Origin: Flagellimonas onchidii
GTDB taxonomy: Bacteria > Bacteroidota > Bacteroidia > Flavobacteriales > Flavobacteriaceae
Direction of reading: 5' to 3'
DNA: 64,000 nucleotides
Assembly (NCBI RefSeq): GCF_004804315.1
Contig: NZ_SRXX01000006.1
Location: forward strand, 127,108-191,107
Shown here: positions 8,401 through 16,649 of the stretch, one piece after another
Layout of the letters: each line of letters starts with the position of its first letter
How positions within the stretch are numbered: the stretch's first letter is position 1
Position numbers and translations under genes: made by a program
The notes under the pieces: generated by a model
Database searches by the model: none
What the model was told of the DNA's origin: nothing
The model's input: the letters and a program-made list of their open reading frames with translations, nothing else

Positions 8401-9219
8401 ATGATAAAAATTAAGACCGCGGAACAAATTGAATTAATGCGTGAAAGCGCTTTGGTCGTTTCCAGAACTTTGGGGATGCTCGCCTCGGAAATCAAACCAG
8501 GTGCCAACCCATTGCACTTGGATAAACTAGCGGAAGATTTTATTCGGGAACAAGGCGCAGAACCTGGTTTTTTGGGCATGTATGATTTTCCAAATACGTT
8601 AAACTGGAGTCCAAACGCCCAAGTCGTCCACGGTATTCCAAACAACGAACCTCTCAAAGACGGAGACGTTATCTCCGTGGATTGCGGTGCCTTGAAAAAC
8701 GGATATTACGGAGATCATGCTTATACCTTCGAGGTTGGTGAAGTCGCCGAAGAGACGAAAAAACTTCTTCGTATCACCAAAGAATCCCTATATGTTGGCA
8801 TAAAAGCTTTCAAGGAAGGTAATAGGGTTGGTGATGTAGGGTATGCCATCCAAAATTATTGCGAAAATCATGGTTATGGTGTTGTTCGTGAGTTAGTCGG
8901 ACATGGATTGGGCACCGAACTGCATGAAGACCCTCAAATGCCTAATTATGGCAAGCGTGGCCGTGGGAAAAAGTTCGTCAATGGAATGGTGGTGGCCATC
9001 GAACCCATGATCAACATGGGTACTCGAAGAATAAAACAACTAAAAGACGGTTGGACTATTTTGACCGCAGACGGAAAGCCAAGTGCCCACTTTGAGCATG
9101 ACGTTGCTTTGGTTGATGGAAAACCAGAACTTTTATCCACCTTCCAATATATCTATGATGCTTTAGGGATTAAAAGCAATGAGGAAGAGGAATTTCGCAA
9201 TCAAAAATTAGCACTTTAA
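8401..9219 (+). CDS. map: Type I methionine aminopeptidase
   Basis: This 272-residue enzyme removes the initiator methionine from nascent proteins. All five metal ligands are visible: Asp94 (VDCG), Asp105 (GDHAYTF), His168 (VGHGLG), Glu201 (AIEPM) and Glu232 (HFEHDV). His78 in VHGIPN is the conserved catalytic histidine. The length is slightly above the 250-265 usual for type I because of a short C-terminal tail (EEEEFRNQKLAL). There is no N-terminal zinc finger. Confidence 0.96.
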   Translation: MIKIKTAEQIELMRESALVVSRTLGMLASEIKPGANPLHLDKLAEDFIREQGAEPGFLGMYDFPNTLNWSPNAQVVHGIPNNEPLKDGDVISVDCGALKNGYYGDHAYTFEVGEVAEETKKLLRITKESLYVGIKAFKEGNRVGDVGYAIQNYCENHGYGVVRELVGHGLGTELHEDPQMPNYGKRGRGKKFVNGMVVAIEPMINMGTRRIKQLKDGWTILTADGKPSAHFEHDVALVDGKPELLSTFQYIYDALGIKSNEEEEFRNQKLAL

Positions 9220-9225
9220 GCGATT

Positions 9226-9695
9226 TTTTGACACGAATTCCACAAATTACTTTAAGAAATCAACCTCTTTATAATCACTAAAACAGACATTATATGGTCA
9301 AAGAGGTATTTCATAAACATGAATCCTATTTTATTGTTGGACTTTGCATGGACATCCATAAAGAGCTTGGAAAAGGTTTTAGCGAAGCTGTTTATTCCGA
9401 TGCATTGGAATTTGAGCTAAAACTAAATGGTGTGCCTTACAATAGGGAGATGAAATTTGATATTGTTTACAAAGGAAAAAAACTGAAACATTATTATTTT
9501 GCAGACTTTGTAATAGACAACAAAATAATTTTGGAACTAAAGGCCATTGAAAAGCTCACAAACAGCCATATAAAGCAAACTTTGAATTATTTGGCCGCTT
9601 CAAAACTAAGATTGGGACTACTTATAAATTTTGGTGAAGACAGTCTGACCTACAGAAGAGTAATTCTGTGAAAATTCGTGTAATTCGTGTCAAAA
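9226..9695. mobile_element. Putative GxxExxY cassette bounded by 23-bp inverted repeats
   Basis: The left arm at 9226-9248 (TTTTGACACGAATT, then CCAC, AAATT) and the right arm at 9673-9695 are inverted copies that match at 21 of 23 positions. The right arm carries a direct repeat of AATTCGTGT. The element contains only the GxxExxY gene and sits tightly between map and a methyltransferase gene. No transposase and no clear target-site duplication were seen, so any movement would depend on an outside enzyme. Calling it a mobile unit is inference. Confidence 0.5.
9294..9671 (+). CDS. GxxExxY family protein (PD-(D/E)XK nuclease fold)
   Basis: This 125-residue protein carries the family-defining motif GFSEAVY near residues 30-36 within HKELGKGFSEAVY. 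Downstream, YFADFVIDNKIILELKA gives the spacing D-x(n)-E-x-K of a PD-(D/E)XK nuclease core, so catalysis is plausible. The biological role of GxxExxY proteins is not established. The gene lies inside a pair of 23-bp inverted repeats, and its stop codon overlaps the edge of the right repeat region. It looks like an acquired single-gene unit. Confidence 0.88.
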   Translation: MVKEVFHKHESYFIVGLCMDIHKELGKGFSEAVYSDALEFELKLNGVPYNREMKFDIVYKGKKLKHYYFADFVIDNKIILELKAIEKLTNSHIKQTLNYLAASKLRLGLLINFGEDSLTYRRVIL

Positions 9696-10451
9696 CTTTT
9701 TAAGTATATTTTAAATCTGATTCCCAGACCGTTGCTTATTAAACTAAGTTATTGGGTTAGGCCTTTTATTGCCCTGTTTTTAAAGGGAAACAAGTATGTT
9801 GACCCAATTGACGGTAAAAGTTTTCGAAAGTTTCTTCCTTACGGTTATGAAAATCCGAGAGAAAATGTGCTGTCTCCCTCTACCCTTTCTTTAGAAAGAC
9901 ATCGACTATTGTGGCTTTTTTTGAAAAACGAAACAGATTTTTTCACCAAAAAACTCAACTTACTTCATTTTGCCCCGGAGCAGGCATTTTATAAAAGGTT
10001 CAAAAAATTAAAGAACATTAATTATACCACTACCGATTTAAATTCTCCTTTGGCAGATGTAAAAGCAGATATCTGCAATCTCCCTTTTGACAATGACTCC
10101 TTTGATGTAATTCTTTGCAACCATGTCTTGGAACACATACCCGATGATACTAAGGCCATGCAAGAACTGTTTCGTGTCTTAAAACCAAGTGGTTGGGGCG
10201 TTTTTCAAATACCACAAGATTTAAAACGAGACAAAACCTTCGAAGACGATTCTATAACCGATAAAAAAGAACGCGCTAAAATTTTTGGTCAATACGACCA
10301 TGTTCGGATTTATGGGAGGGATTATTTTGACAAATTAAGGAGTATCGGTTTTCAGGTTGAAGAAGTGGATTATACCTCAAAACTTTCTGCAAAGGATATT
10401 GAAACCTATCGATTGGCCAAAGGAGAAATCATTCCTCTGGTTTTGAAATAA
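9687..10451 (+). CDS. Class I SAM-dependent methyltransferase-like protein
   Basis: This 254-residue protein has the C-terminal half of a methyltransferase fold: ADICNLPFDNDSFDVILCNH followed by VLEHIPDD and FRVLKPSGWGVF. The usual glycine-rich motif I is replaced by LLHFAPEQAF near residues 92-101. The substrate is unknown. The start is a GTG that lies inside the right inverted repeat of the GxxExxY cassette. There is no upstream ATG in frame, and the protein begins MSKLFKYILNLIPRP. The 3' end overlaps the convergent apbE gene by 23 bases. Confidence 0.82.
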   Translation: MSKLFKYILNLIPRPLLIKLSYWVRPFIALFLKGNKYVDPIDGKSFRKFLPYGYENPRENVLSPSTLSLERHRLLWLFLKNETDFFTKKLNLLHFAPEQAFYKRFKKLKNINYTTTDLNSPLADVKADICNLPFDNDSFDVILCNHVLEHIPDDTKAMQELFRVLKPSGWGVFQIPQDLKRDKTFEDDSITDKKERAKIFGQYDHVRIYGRDYFDKLRSIGFQVEEVDYTSKLSAKDIETYRLAKGEIIPLVLK

Positions 10452-11457
10452 TATCTTTTTGAACCAAAACTCCGAATCCCTGTGTCATAAACTCTTGGGT
10501 GTTTCCTTCGTCATCCAAATAAATGATGTACCCTTCCAATAAAGGTTGTTTTTCCAATAACTCCATGGATGCTGACAAATCCATAGCCATAAATGCGGTG
10601 GCATAGGCATCAGCTTCAGCACAGGTATTGGCTACCACACTTGTCGCTAAAACATTGGCGTTTTTGGTGTAGCCAGTTTTGGGGTTTATGGTGTGTACGT
10701 ATTTTTTCCCTGTTTCAGGGTCAACTCTAAATTTTCTGTAGTTCCCTGATGAGGCCATAGCTTTATCCTCTAAGTACACAATTCTCTTTAATTGTCGACC
10801 AGTTTCAGCTTGGGGGTCATCTATCCCAACAGACCATTTCTTATTGGAAATCAGGTTTTTGCCCTTAGTCAGTACCTCACCTCCCACTTCAACTAAATAA
10901 CTTTCAATTCCTTTGGTATTCAACATTGCTCCTAAACGGTCAATAGCGTAACCTTTGGCAACGGCGTTAAAATCGAAGCGAGTTTCCGAATAGTTCTTGG
11001 AAATTGTACCGTTCGCATTCAGTTTTACTTTGTTCCACCCAACATATTCTAATAAACTATCAATTTTTTGGCTATCCAATTCCATTCGATTTTCAGGCCC
11101 AAAACCCCAAGCGTTGGCCAACACACCAACAGTGGGGTCAAAATAACCGCTAGATGCCTCATAAACCTTTGACGAAGTCTCAAAAACCTCTTTGAACATG
11201 TGATCTACAACAACAGAGGAATCGCCTAAATTTATCTTTGAAATATCTGAGGTTGGAAGATATGTGGAAAGCGATTGGTTCAACACCTGAAACACGGAAT
11301 CAATCTCCTTTTGAAAATCCAGCTTTTGGTTAGTAATATAAATAATCGAATATGTTGTGCCCAAAGCGTTGCCAACGTTTTGATTTTTTATCAATGGTTC
11401 ATTCGTGACACATTCCAAAAAAAGTACCCCAATAAATACAAAAACTAGTTTTCTCAT
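10429..11457 (-). CDS. apbE: FAD:protein FMN transferase
   Basis: ApbE transfers FMN from FAD to a threonine of target proteins. In Nqr-containing bacteria the targets are NqrB and NqrC. The 342-residue protein has a lipobox (VLFLEC, Cys16), so it should be anchored in the membrane facing the periplasm. Family motifs are visible: AWGFGPE, FDFNAVAKGYAID, YLVEVGGEV and the C-terminal CAEADAYATAFM segment with the metal-binding Asp. It lies two bases after the 121-residue gene and downstream of nqrABCDEF, which matches its job. Its 3' end overlaps the convergent methyltransferase gene. Confidence 0.96.
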   Translation of the reverse strand: MRKLVFVFIGVLFLECVTNEPLIKNQNVGNALGTTYSIIYITNQKLDFQKEIDSVFQVLNQSLSTYLPTSDISKINLGDSSVVVDHMFKEVFETSSKVYEASSGYFDPTVGVLANAWGFGPENRMELDSQKIDSLLEYVGWNKVKLNANGTISKNYSETRFDFNAVAKGYAIDRLGAMLNTKGIESYLVEVGGEVLTKGKNLISNKKWSVGIDDPQAETGRQLKRIVYLEDKAMASSGNYRKFRVDPETGKKYVHTINPKTGYTKNANVLATSVVANTCAEADAYATAFMAMDLSASMELLEKQPLLEGYIIYLDDEGNTQEFMTQGFGVLVQKDIISKPEE

Positions 11458-11459
11458 TT

Positions 11460-11825
11460 TTAAATTTCAATCAAACCTCGGTAATCCACAAGATATTCTT
11501 CGTTCAGATACACAGGTAACTCCCTGTTTGAGGCATTGGAAAGTCCTACACCTGCGAAATAGGTCCTTGCTTCGAATTTTTCGGCATGTTCCTTTACTTT
11601 CTGCATAACCTCCACATCATACTTCCTTGGGTCATTGGGAAACTCTACATTTCTGACCACAATAAAATGAAGCACTTTCTCTTTCAGGCAAACATATTGT
11701 GGATTCTTTTTGAGCTTACTATTAATGGCCATAAACTCATAACCATCGGCTTCCAATTGTCTGCCCACGATATTCATGGCGAGATTGTGCAGTTCTTGTT
11801 CCGTTAACGCTTTTCTTTCTTTCAT
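11460..11825 (-). CDS. Nqr-cluster companion protein, 121 residues, function unknown
   Basis: This is a small soluble protein without signal peptide or membrane helix, rich in Lys and Glu (MKERKALTEQELHNLAMNIV). I recall similar proteins at this position in flavobacterial nqr clusters, often labelled as an NqrF-like subunit. It has none of the NqrF cofactor motifs, so that label would be wrong. It is separated from nqrF by a terminator whose U-tract reaches its start codon, and it is almost fused to apbE (two-base gap). Expression with apbE is therefore likely. A role in Nqr assembly is only inferred from position. Confidence 0.75.
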   Translation of the reverse strand: MKERKALTEQELHNLAMNIVGRQLEADGYEFMAINSKLKKNPQYVCLKEKVLHFIVVRNVEFPNDPRKYDVEVMQKVKEHAEKFEARTYFAGVGLSNASNRELPVYLNEEYLVDYRGLIEI

Positions 11826-11853
11826 AAAAAAACCGACACTTTCGCATCGGTTT
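11826..11853 (-). terminator. Terminator or attenuator between nqrF and the 121-residue gene
   Basis: On the minus strand AAACCGA pairs with TCGGTTT (genomic 11847-11853 and 11830-11836), followed by a U-tract that ends at the ATG of the 121-residue gene at 11825. It should reduce read-through from nqrF to the companion and apbE. Confidence 0.65.
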
Positions 11854-11864
11854 GGTTTTTATAC

Positions 11865-11893
11865 TTTGACCTCTCGACTGCGCTCGAGGTGAC
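11865..11893. repeat. REP-like palindromic repeat
   Basis: The GC-rich segment centred on CTCGACTGCGCTCGAG at about 11872-11887 forms a hairpin (ACCTC-CGA with TCGAGGT, one bulged base). I recall near-identical sequences dispersed in many flavobacterial genomes. Only one copy was noticed in this window. Confidence 0.5.
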
Positions 11894-11904
11894 TTAATGA
11901 AAAT

Positions 11905-13212
11905 TTATCCACCGAAATCATCGAAACGGATGTTTTCATCCGGAATTCCGAAGTCCTCACCCATTTTTTGAACAGCTTTGTTCATCAATGGAGGTCCACA
12001 GAAATACAATTCAATATCTTCTGGAGCATCGTGATGGTTCAAGTAATTGTCAATTACACAATTATGGATGAATCCGACAAAACCATCTCCTTCTGCATCA
12101 ATATTTTCTTTTACTTTCCAATTATCTTCTTCCAGTGGTTCCGATAAGGCCAAAAAGAACCTAAAGTTTGGAAATTCTTTTTCCAAGGCATAAAAGTGCT
12201 CCAAATAGAACAATTCCCTTTTGGAACGGCCACCATACCAATAGGTAACCTTTCTACCCGTTTTTAAGGTCTTGAACAGGTGATATAAATGCGAACGCAT
12301 TGGGGCCATTCCAGCACCACCACCAACATATAGCATTTCCGCCTCTGACTCATTAATAAAGAATTCACCGTAAGGGCCCGAAATAATCACTTTATCTCCT
12401 GGTTTACGTGAAAAGATGTAAGACGAAGCAACACCAGGGTTAACATCCATCCATCCGTTCTTTGAACGATCCCATGGCGGGGTGGCAATACGTACGTTCA
12501 ACATAATCTCACGACCTTCTGCTGGGTATGAAGCCATGGAATAGGCACGTTCGACTGTTTCTCCATTTTTCATGACTAATGGCCACAATCCAAATTTGTC
12601 CCACTCTGCCTGAAACTTATCCGGGGTTTCGTGTTCCTCAGGGTGAGCGGTAATATCAATGTCCTCGTATTTTATTTCGCAAGTAGGAATCTCAATCTGT
12701 ATATACCCACCTGCTTTGTAGTTCATATCCTCAGGGATTTCAACCACAAATTCCTTAATAAAGGAGGCCACATTATAGTTACGGACAACGGTGGCTTCCC
12801 ACTTTTTGATACCAAACACTTCTTCAGGAATGGTAATCTCCATATCCTGTTTTACTTTTACCTGGCAGGCCAATCGCGCCCCGTGCTGGAGTTCTTTACG
12901 TGAAAAATGCGGAGTTTCTGTAGGCAGTGCCTCTCCACCACCAGACAATACGTGGCATTCGCACTGGATACATGTACCGCCTCCACCACAAGCTGAGGGC
13001 AAAAACACCTTTTGGTTCCCCAGTGTAGAAAGTAAAGTACCTCCTGATGGCACTTCAATTTCCTTTTCACCGTTAATGGTCAAGGTCACCGGACCCGATG
13101 GAGACAATTTTTCTTTAGTGAACAGTAACAAGGCTACCAACAATAACAATAAAACCAAAAATGCTACAACGGTAATTAGAATAGTACCTCCTGTACTTGT
13201 GGCTAAAATCAT
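11905..13212 (-). CDS. nqrF: Na+-translocating NADH:quinone reductase subunit F
   Basis: NqrF takes electrons from NADH through FAD and a 2Fe-2S cluster into the sodium pump. The 435-residue protein has one N-terminal membrane helix (residues 10-31). A plant-type ferredoxin domain follows with Cys75, Cys81, Cys84 and Cys116, then a FAD-binding domain (RAYSMASYP at 222-230) and a C-terminal NADH-binding domain (LYVGGGAGMAPMRSH, ELYFCGPPLM). All cofactor residues are present. It is the last gene of the contiguous nqrABCDEF set, two bases after nqrE, and is followed by a terminator. Confidence 0.98.
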   Translation of the reverse strand: MILATSTGGTILITVVAFLVLLLLLVALLLFTKEKLSPSGPVTLTINGEKEIEVPSGGTLLSTLGNQKVFLPSACGGGGTCIQCECHVLSGGGEALPTETPHFSRKELQHGARLACQVKVKQDMEITIPEEVFGIKKWEATVVRNYNVASFIKEFVVEIPEDMNYKAGGYIQIEIPTCEIKYEDIDITAHPEEHETPDKFQAEWDKFGLWPLVMKNGETVERAYSMASYPAEGREIMLNVRIATPPWDRSKNGWMDVNPGVASSYIFSRKPGDKVIISGPYGEFFINESEAEMLYVGGGAGMAPMRSHLYHLFKTLKTGRKVTYWYGGRSKRELFYLEHFYALEKEFPNFRFFLALSEPLEEDNWKVKENIDAEGDGFVGFIHNCVIDNYLNHHDAPEDIELYFCGPPLMNKAVQKMGEDFGIPDENIRFDDFGG

Positions 13213-13214
13213 GC

Positions 13215-13955
13215 TTATTCGTTTATGATTTCGTTATAAGAGACCGCTTTTTCATCGTCTTTGATCTCTTTTTCAACTTCTTTTTCTTCAATGGTCTTGG
13301 CAGTTGTTGTATCCGCACCTTCCGGCGGCTCATTATCGCCAGTCAACATTCCACCAAAACTTTGGAATCCAATGCCCATCAATCCTGTAATGATGAAGGT
13401 AATTCCCAATCCACGTAAAGGGGCAGGAACATTGGAGTATCTTATTTTTTCACGGATAGCCGCAATGGCCAATATGGCCAAGAACCAACCTATTCCTGAG
13501 CTCACACCATAGTTGAACGCCAATCCCAGAGAAGGGATTTCCCTAGCCTGCATAAACAGCGAACCACCCAAAATAGCACAGTTCACCGCAATCAATGGTA
13601 AGAAAATACCCAAAGAGTTATACAGGGATGGTGAAAACTTCTCTACCACAATCTCTACCAACTGTACCATGGTTGCAATGGTTGCAATGAACAGGATAAA
13701 GGACAAGAAACTCAAATTATAATCAGCATATTCAGGTCCCAGCCAAACCAAGGCACCATCGCGAAGTAAATATTGATCCAACAACCAGTTCAAAGGAACC
13801 GTTACCGCCAATACGAAAATTACCGCTGCACCCAATCCAACTGCAGTGGATACTTTTTTAGATACGGCCAAATAGGAACACATTCCCAAAAAGACCGCAA
13901 ATACCATATTATCTATGAAGATGGATTTAAAAAACAATTCTACATGCTCTAACAT
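13215..13955 (-). CDS. nqrE: Na+-translocating NADH:quinone reductase subunit E
   Basis: NqrE is a membrane subunit which, together with NqrD, holds an iron centre midway in the membrane. The protein has six predicted helices. Cys26 (LGMCSY) and Cys126 (AVNCAILGG) match the paired cysteines of the family. At 246 residues it is about 45 longer than the roughly 200 usual for NqrE. The extra part is a hydrophilic C-terminal tail rich in Glu and Lys. nqrD lies 12 bases upstream and nqrF two bases downstream. Confidence 0.97.
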   Translation of the reverse strand: MLEHVELFFKSIFIDNMVFAVFLGMCSYLAVSKKVSTAVGLGAAVIFVLAVTVPLNWLLDQYLLRDGALVWLGPEYADYNLSFLSFILFIATIATMVQLVEIVVEKFSPSLYNSLGIFLPLIAVNCAILGGSLFMQAREIPSLGLAFNYGVSSGIGWFLAILAIAAIREKIRYSNVPAPLRGLGITFIITGLMGIGFQSFGGMLTGDNEPPEGADTTTAKTIEEKEVEKEIKDDEKAVSYNEIINE

Positions 13956-13967
13956 ACCCTATCCTTT

Positions 13968-14615
13968 TTATGCTTCTTCTATTAATGCTTTGTTTCTTGA
14001 ACGCTGTACCCAGATGATGATTCCGACCACAATCAATGCTGCCGGTGGAATAATCATAAATCCGTTGTTTTCATATCCTGTGGCGTACAATCCAGTTTTT
14101 GCAATCGGGTCACCTAAAACAGGAATACCAAAAAGGGTACCTGAACCTAATAGCTCACGGAAGAAACCGACAATTATTAGAATCACTCCGTAACCTAAAG
14201 CGTTTCCGATTCCATCCAAAAAGGATTTCCACGGTCCATTACCCAAGGCGAAAGCCTCAAATCGACCCATAATGATACAGTTGGTGATAATCAATCCAAC
14301 AAACACAGCCAGCGTTTTGCTCAATTCATATGCAAAGGCCTTTAATACTTGGTCAACCACAATAACCAAAGTGGCAACCACTATCAATTGCACGATAATT
14401 CGAATTTTGGATGGTATTATGTTCCGCATCAATGAAATAACCATATTACCTACTCCAAGCACGAACAAAACCGAAAGTGACATTACTACGGAGGCCTTTA
14501 GTTCTGCTGTAATCGCCAATGCGGAACAGATTCCCAATACCTGAATGGTAATAGGGTTGTTATCCGCTAATGGATCCAATATTAGATTTGCATCTTTTTT
14601 TGATAGAAGCCCCAT
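13968..14615 (-). CDS. nqrD: Na+-translocating NADH:quinone reductase subunit D
   Basis: This 215-residue, six-helix membrane subunit is paralogous to NqrE. Cys30 (LGICSALA) and Cys113 (ITNCIIMGR) are the conserved iron-centre cysteines. Length and order are those of the family. It starts one base after nqrC, which implies translational coupling. Confidence 0.97.
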   Translation of the reverse strand: MGLLSKKDANLILDPLADNNPITIQVLGICSALAITAELKASVVMSLSVLFVLGVGNMVISLMRNIIPSKIRIIVQLIVVATLVIVVDQVLKAFAYELSKTLAVFVGLIITNCIIMGRFEAFALGNGPWKSFLDGIGNALGYGVILIIVGFFRELLGSGTLFGIPVLGDPIAKTGLYATGYENNGFMIIPPAALIVVGIIIWVQRSRNKALIEEA

Positions 14616-14616
14616 A

Positions 14617-15366
14617 TTATTTGGTTCTAATTGTTTCTAAATAAGGTTTATATAGTTTTAATGTCTCTTTGATCATGGCTGAAACCCCGTTTCCTGTAAT
14701 GGTAGCCCCGGCCAAGGCATCAACTTCGTTATCATCCTTGTCATTGTTCAAAGGGTCATTATTTCCTTTGACCACAGCGATTCCCGAGATACGGTTTCCG
14801 TCCAAAACGGATTCTCCGGTAAAATCATCCATAAAATAGCGCAGCTTGATATTCGCACCCAATCCTGGAGTTTCTCCTTTATGGTCAAAAACAACACCTT
14901 GTACCACCATGTTCTCATCCAACGAAATGTAGCCCCAAATGGCATCCCAAAGGCCTTTTCCATACATCGGAATGATGTAAAACTTCTTACCGTCTTTCTC
15001 TCCAATGAACAGTGGCAGCTCAGCTTCATCACCATTTTTGATGATATTGAGTTGCTTTTTCATGTCAATTAGGTAAGATTCGTCCTTTTCTTTAGCTTCC
15101 GAACCAACTACTACCAATTGTTCTTTGATGTATTTGGAAAACTCATCTTCAACAATATCCGTTGGGATGAAGCTAACACTTCCTGCGTCTTCATTTTGGC
15201 TAACGCCCATTGCATAGAGGATGTTCTGTTGCTTTTCAAAACGTTCGTTTTCATCGATACGTGGTCTCAGTCCTGATGCCAAAAAGGCAAGCAAAGAACC
15301 CACAATGACCACCATAACGGCTGCAAAAATTACAGTATAGCTGTTTTTCTCTGTATTGATCGCCAT
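14617..15366 (-). CDS. nqrC: Na+-translocating NADH:quinone reductase subunit C
   Basis: NqrC is a single-helix subunit with a periplasmic domain that carries covalently bound FMN. The 249-residue protein has one N-terminal membrane helix (residues 11-33). The flavinylation motif DALAGAT lies at residues 216-222, with Thr222 as the expected attachment residue for ApbE. The motif is followed by ITGNGV as in homologues. It lies between nqrB and nqrD with two- and one-base gaps. Confidence 0.97.
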   Translation of the reverse strand: MAINTEKNSYTVIFAAVMVVIVGSLLAFLASGLRPRIDENERFEKQQNILYAMGVSQNEDAGSVSFIPTDIVEDEFSKYIKEQLVVVGSEAKEKDESYLIDMKKQLNIIKNGDEAELPLFIGEKDGKKFYIIPMYGKGLWDAIWGYISLDENMVVQGVVFDHKGETPGLGANIKLRYFMDDFTGESVLDGNRISGIAVVKGNNDPLNNDKDDNEVDALAGATITGNGVSAMIKETLKLYKPYLETIRTK

Positions 15367-15368
15367 AA

Positions 15369-16646
15369 TTAAACTGTTTCCGTTTTTAATGCTTCCACTT
15401 CTCCTGATGTTTTTGGATAAATAGTAGCGTTCTTCAATCGCTTCAATCTTCTTTTTACGTTACCTCTTATCACATAGTGATCAATAGTAGGAGCAAATAC
15501 ATTCATTAACAGAATGGCCAAGAATACACCTTCTGGATATCCAGGATTGAACACTCTGATCATCACAGAAAGGAAACCGATCAAGAATCCATAAATCCAT
15601 TTTCCTCTGTTGGTCTGGGAACCTGTTACGGGGTCGGTAGCCATATACACAATACCAAAGGCCAATCCGCCCACTAACAAATGTTGCCAGAACTCAAAGC
15701 TCATCAAGGTGTAGAACTTACTATATTCAGGAATCCAACCAGCAGAAACCACTCCATTAAAAATTAATCCCATGGCCAAAGAGCCAATCACGGCGCTCAA
15801 CATAATTCTCCAAGAGGCTATTTTCGAAAATATCAGGAACAATCCTCCTAAAAGAATCAATAAAGTAGAAGTTTCACCAACAGACCCTGGAATAAAGCCA
15901 AAGAACATATCTGCCAAATCATATTTCTGGGCCAGTGTTTCGGTATTCCCTTGTGCCAAATAACCAAGAACTGTCTCACCGGAAATTGCATCTGTTGAAC
16001 CCGCCTTGGTGACTCCATCAACAGCACCTTGGACCCATACTTTGTCACCGCTCATCCAAGTTGGGTAAGCAAAGAACAAGAAAGCTCTAATAGTCAATGC
16101 GGGGTTTAAGATATTCATCCCGGTACCACCAAAAACCTCTTTTCCGATAACCACCCCAAAAACAATGGCGATGGTCAACATCCAAAGCGGAAGGTCTACA
16201 GGAACAATAAGTGGCACCAACATACCGGTCACCAAATAACCTTCTTCAATCTCATGACCTTTTATAACACAGAAAACAAACTCGATTGCCAATCCAACTA
16301 CGTATGAGACAATCACTAAGGGCAATATTTTAGAGAATCCTAGAATAAAATTATCCCAGGTCCAAAAACCAGAACTGAAAAAGCCGTTGGCAACAGCTTC
16401 AATTTCCCCAGTAGCCAAATAATGCTGATATCCTGTATTGAACATTCCAAAAATAAGACATGGGATAAGCGCCATGACTACAGTGTTCATGGTTCTTTTC
16501 AAGTCATCGGCCCCTTTAACATGGGTTCCTTTTTTGGTTATCTCGTTGGGTGTGAACAAAAAAGTATGGAATCCACTAAAAACGGGAAACCATTTTTTAT
16601 CATGATTCTTTACCCTGAACTGATGTAATTTTTCTTTCAATCCCAT
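15369..16646 (-). CDS. nqrB: Na+-translocating NADH:quinone reductase subunit B
   Basis: NqrB is the main membrane subunit. It holds riboflavin and a covalently bound FMN and is thought to form the sodium channel. The 425-residue protein has multiple helices and family segments such as GKEVFGGTGMNILNPAL and YMATDPVTGSQTNRGKW. The likely flavinylation site is DAISGET at residues 219-225. Thr225 fits the ApbE pattern D-x-x-(S/T)-G-x-T, but with Glu where Ala is commoner. Gaps to nqrA and nqrC are three and two bases. Confidence 0.97.
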   Translation of the reverse strand: MGLKEKLHQFRVKNHDKKWFPVFSGFHTFLFTPNEITKKGTHVKGADDLKRTMNTVVMALIPCLIFGMFNTGYQHYLATGEIEAVANGFFSSGFWTWDNFILGFSKILPLVIVSYVVGLAIEFVFCVIKGHEIEEGYLVTGMLVPLIVPVDLPLWMLTIAIVFGVVIGKEVFGGTGMNILNPALTIRAFLFFAYPTWMSGDKVWVQGAVDGVTKAGSTDAISGETVLGYLAQGNTETLAQKYDLADMFFGFIPGSVGETSTLLILLGGLFLIFSKIASWRIMLSAVIGSLAMGLIFNGVVSAGWIPEYSKFYTLMSFEFWQHLLVGGLAFGIVYMATDPVTGSQTNRGKWIYGFLIGFLSVMIRVFNPGYPEGVFLAILLMNVFAPTIDHYVIRGNVKRRLKRLKNATIYPKTSGEVEALKTETV

Positions 16647-16649
16647 TTT

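Noticed and set aside
9213..9704. Target-site duplication around the GxxExxY cassette (CTTTAAG and CTTTTTAAG)
   Set aside because: The two sequences are not identical and the left one is the end of map; no firm duplication.
11460..11825. NqrF-like subunit label for the 121-residue protein
   Set aside because: It has no 2Fe-2S, FAD or NADH motif; a complete NqrF is encoded at 11905-13212.
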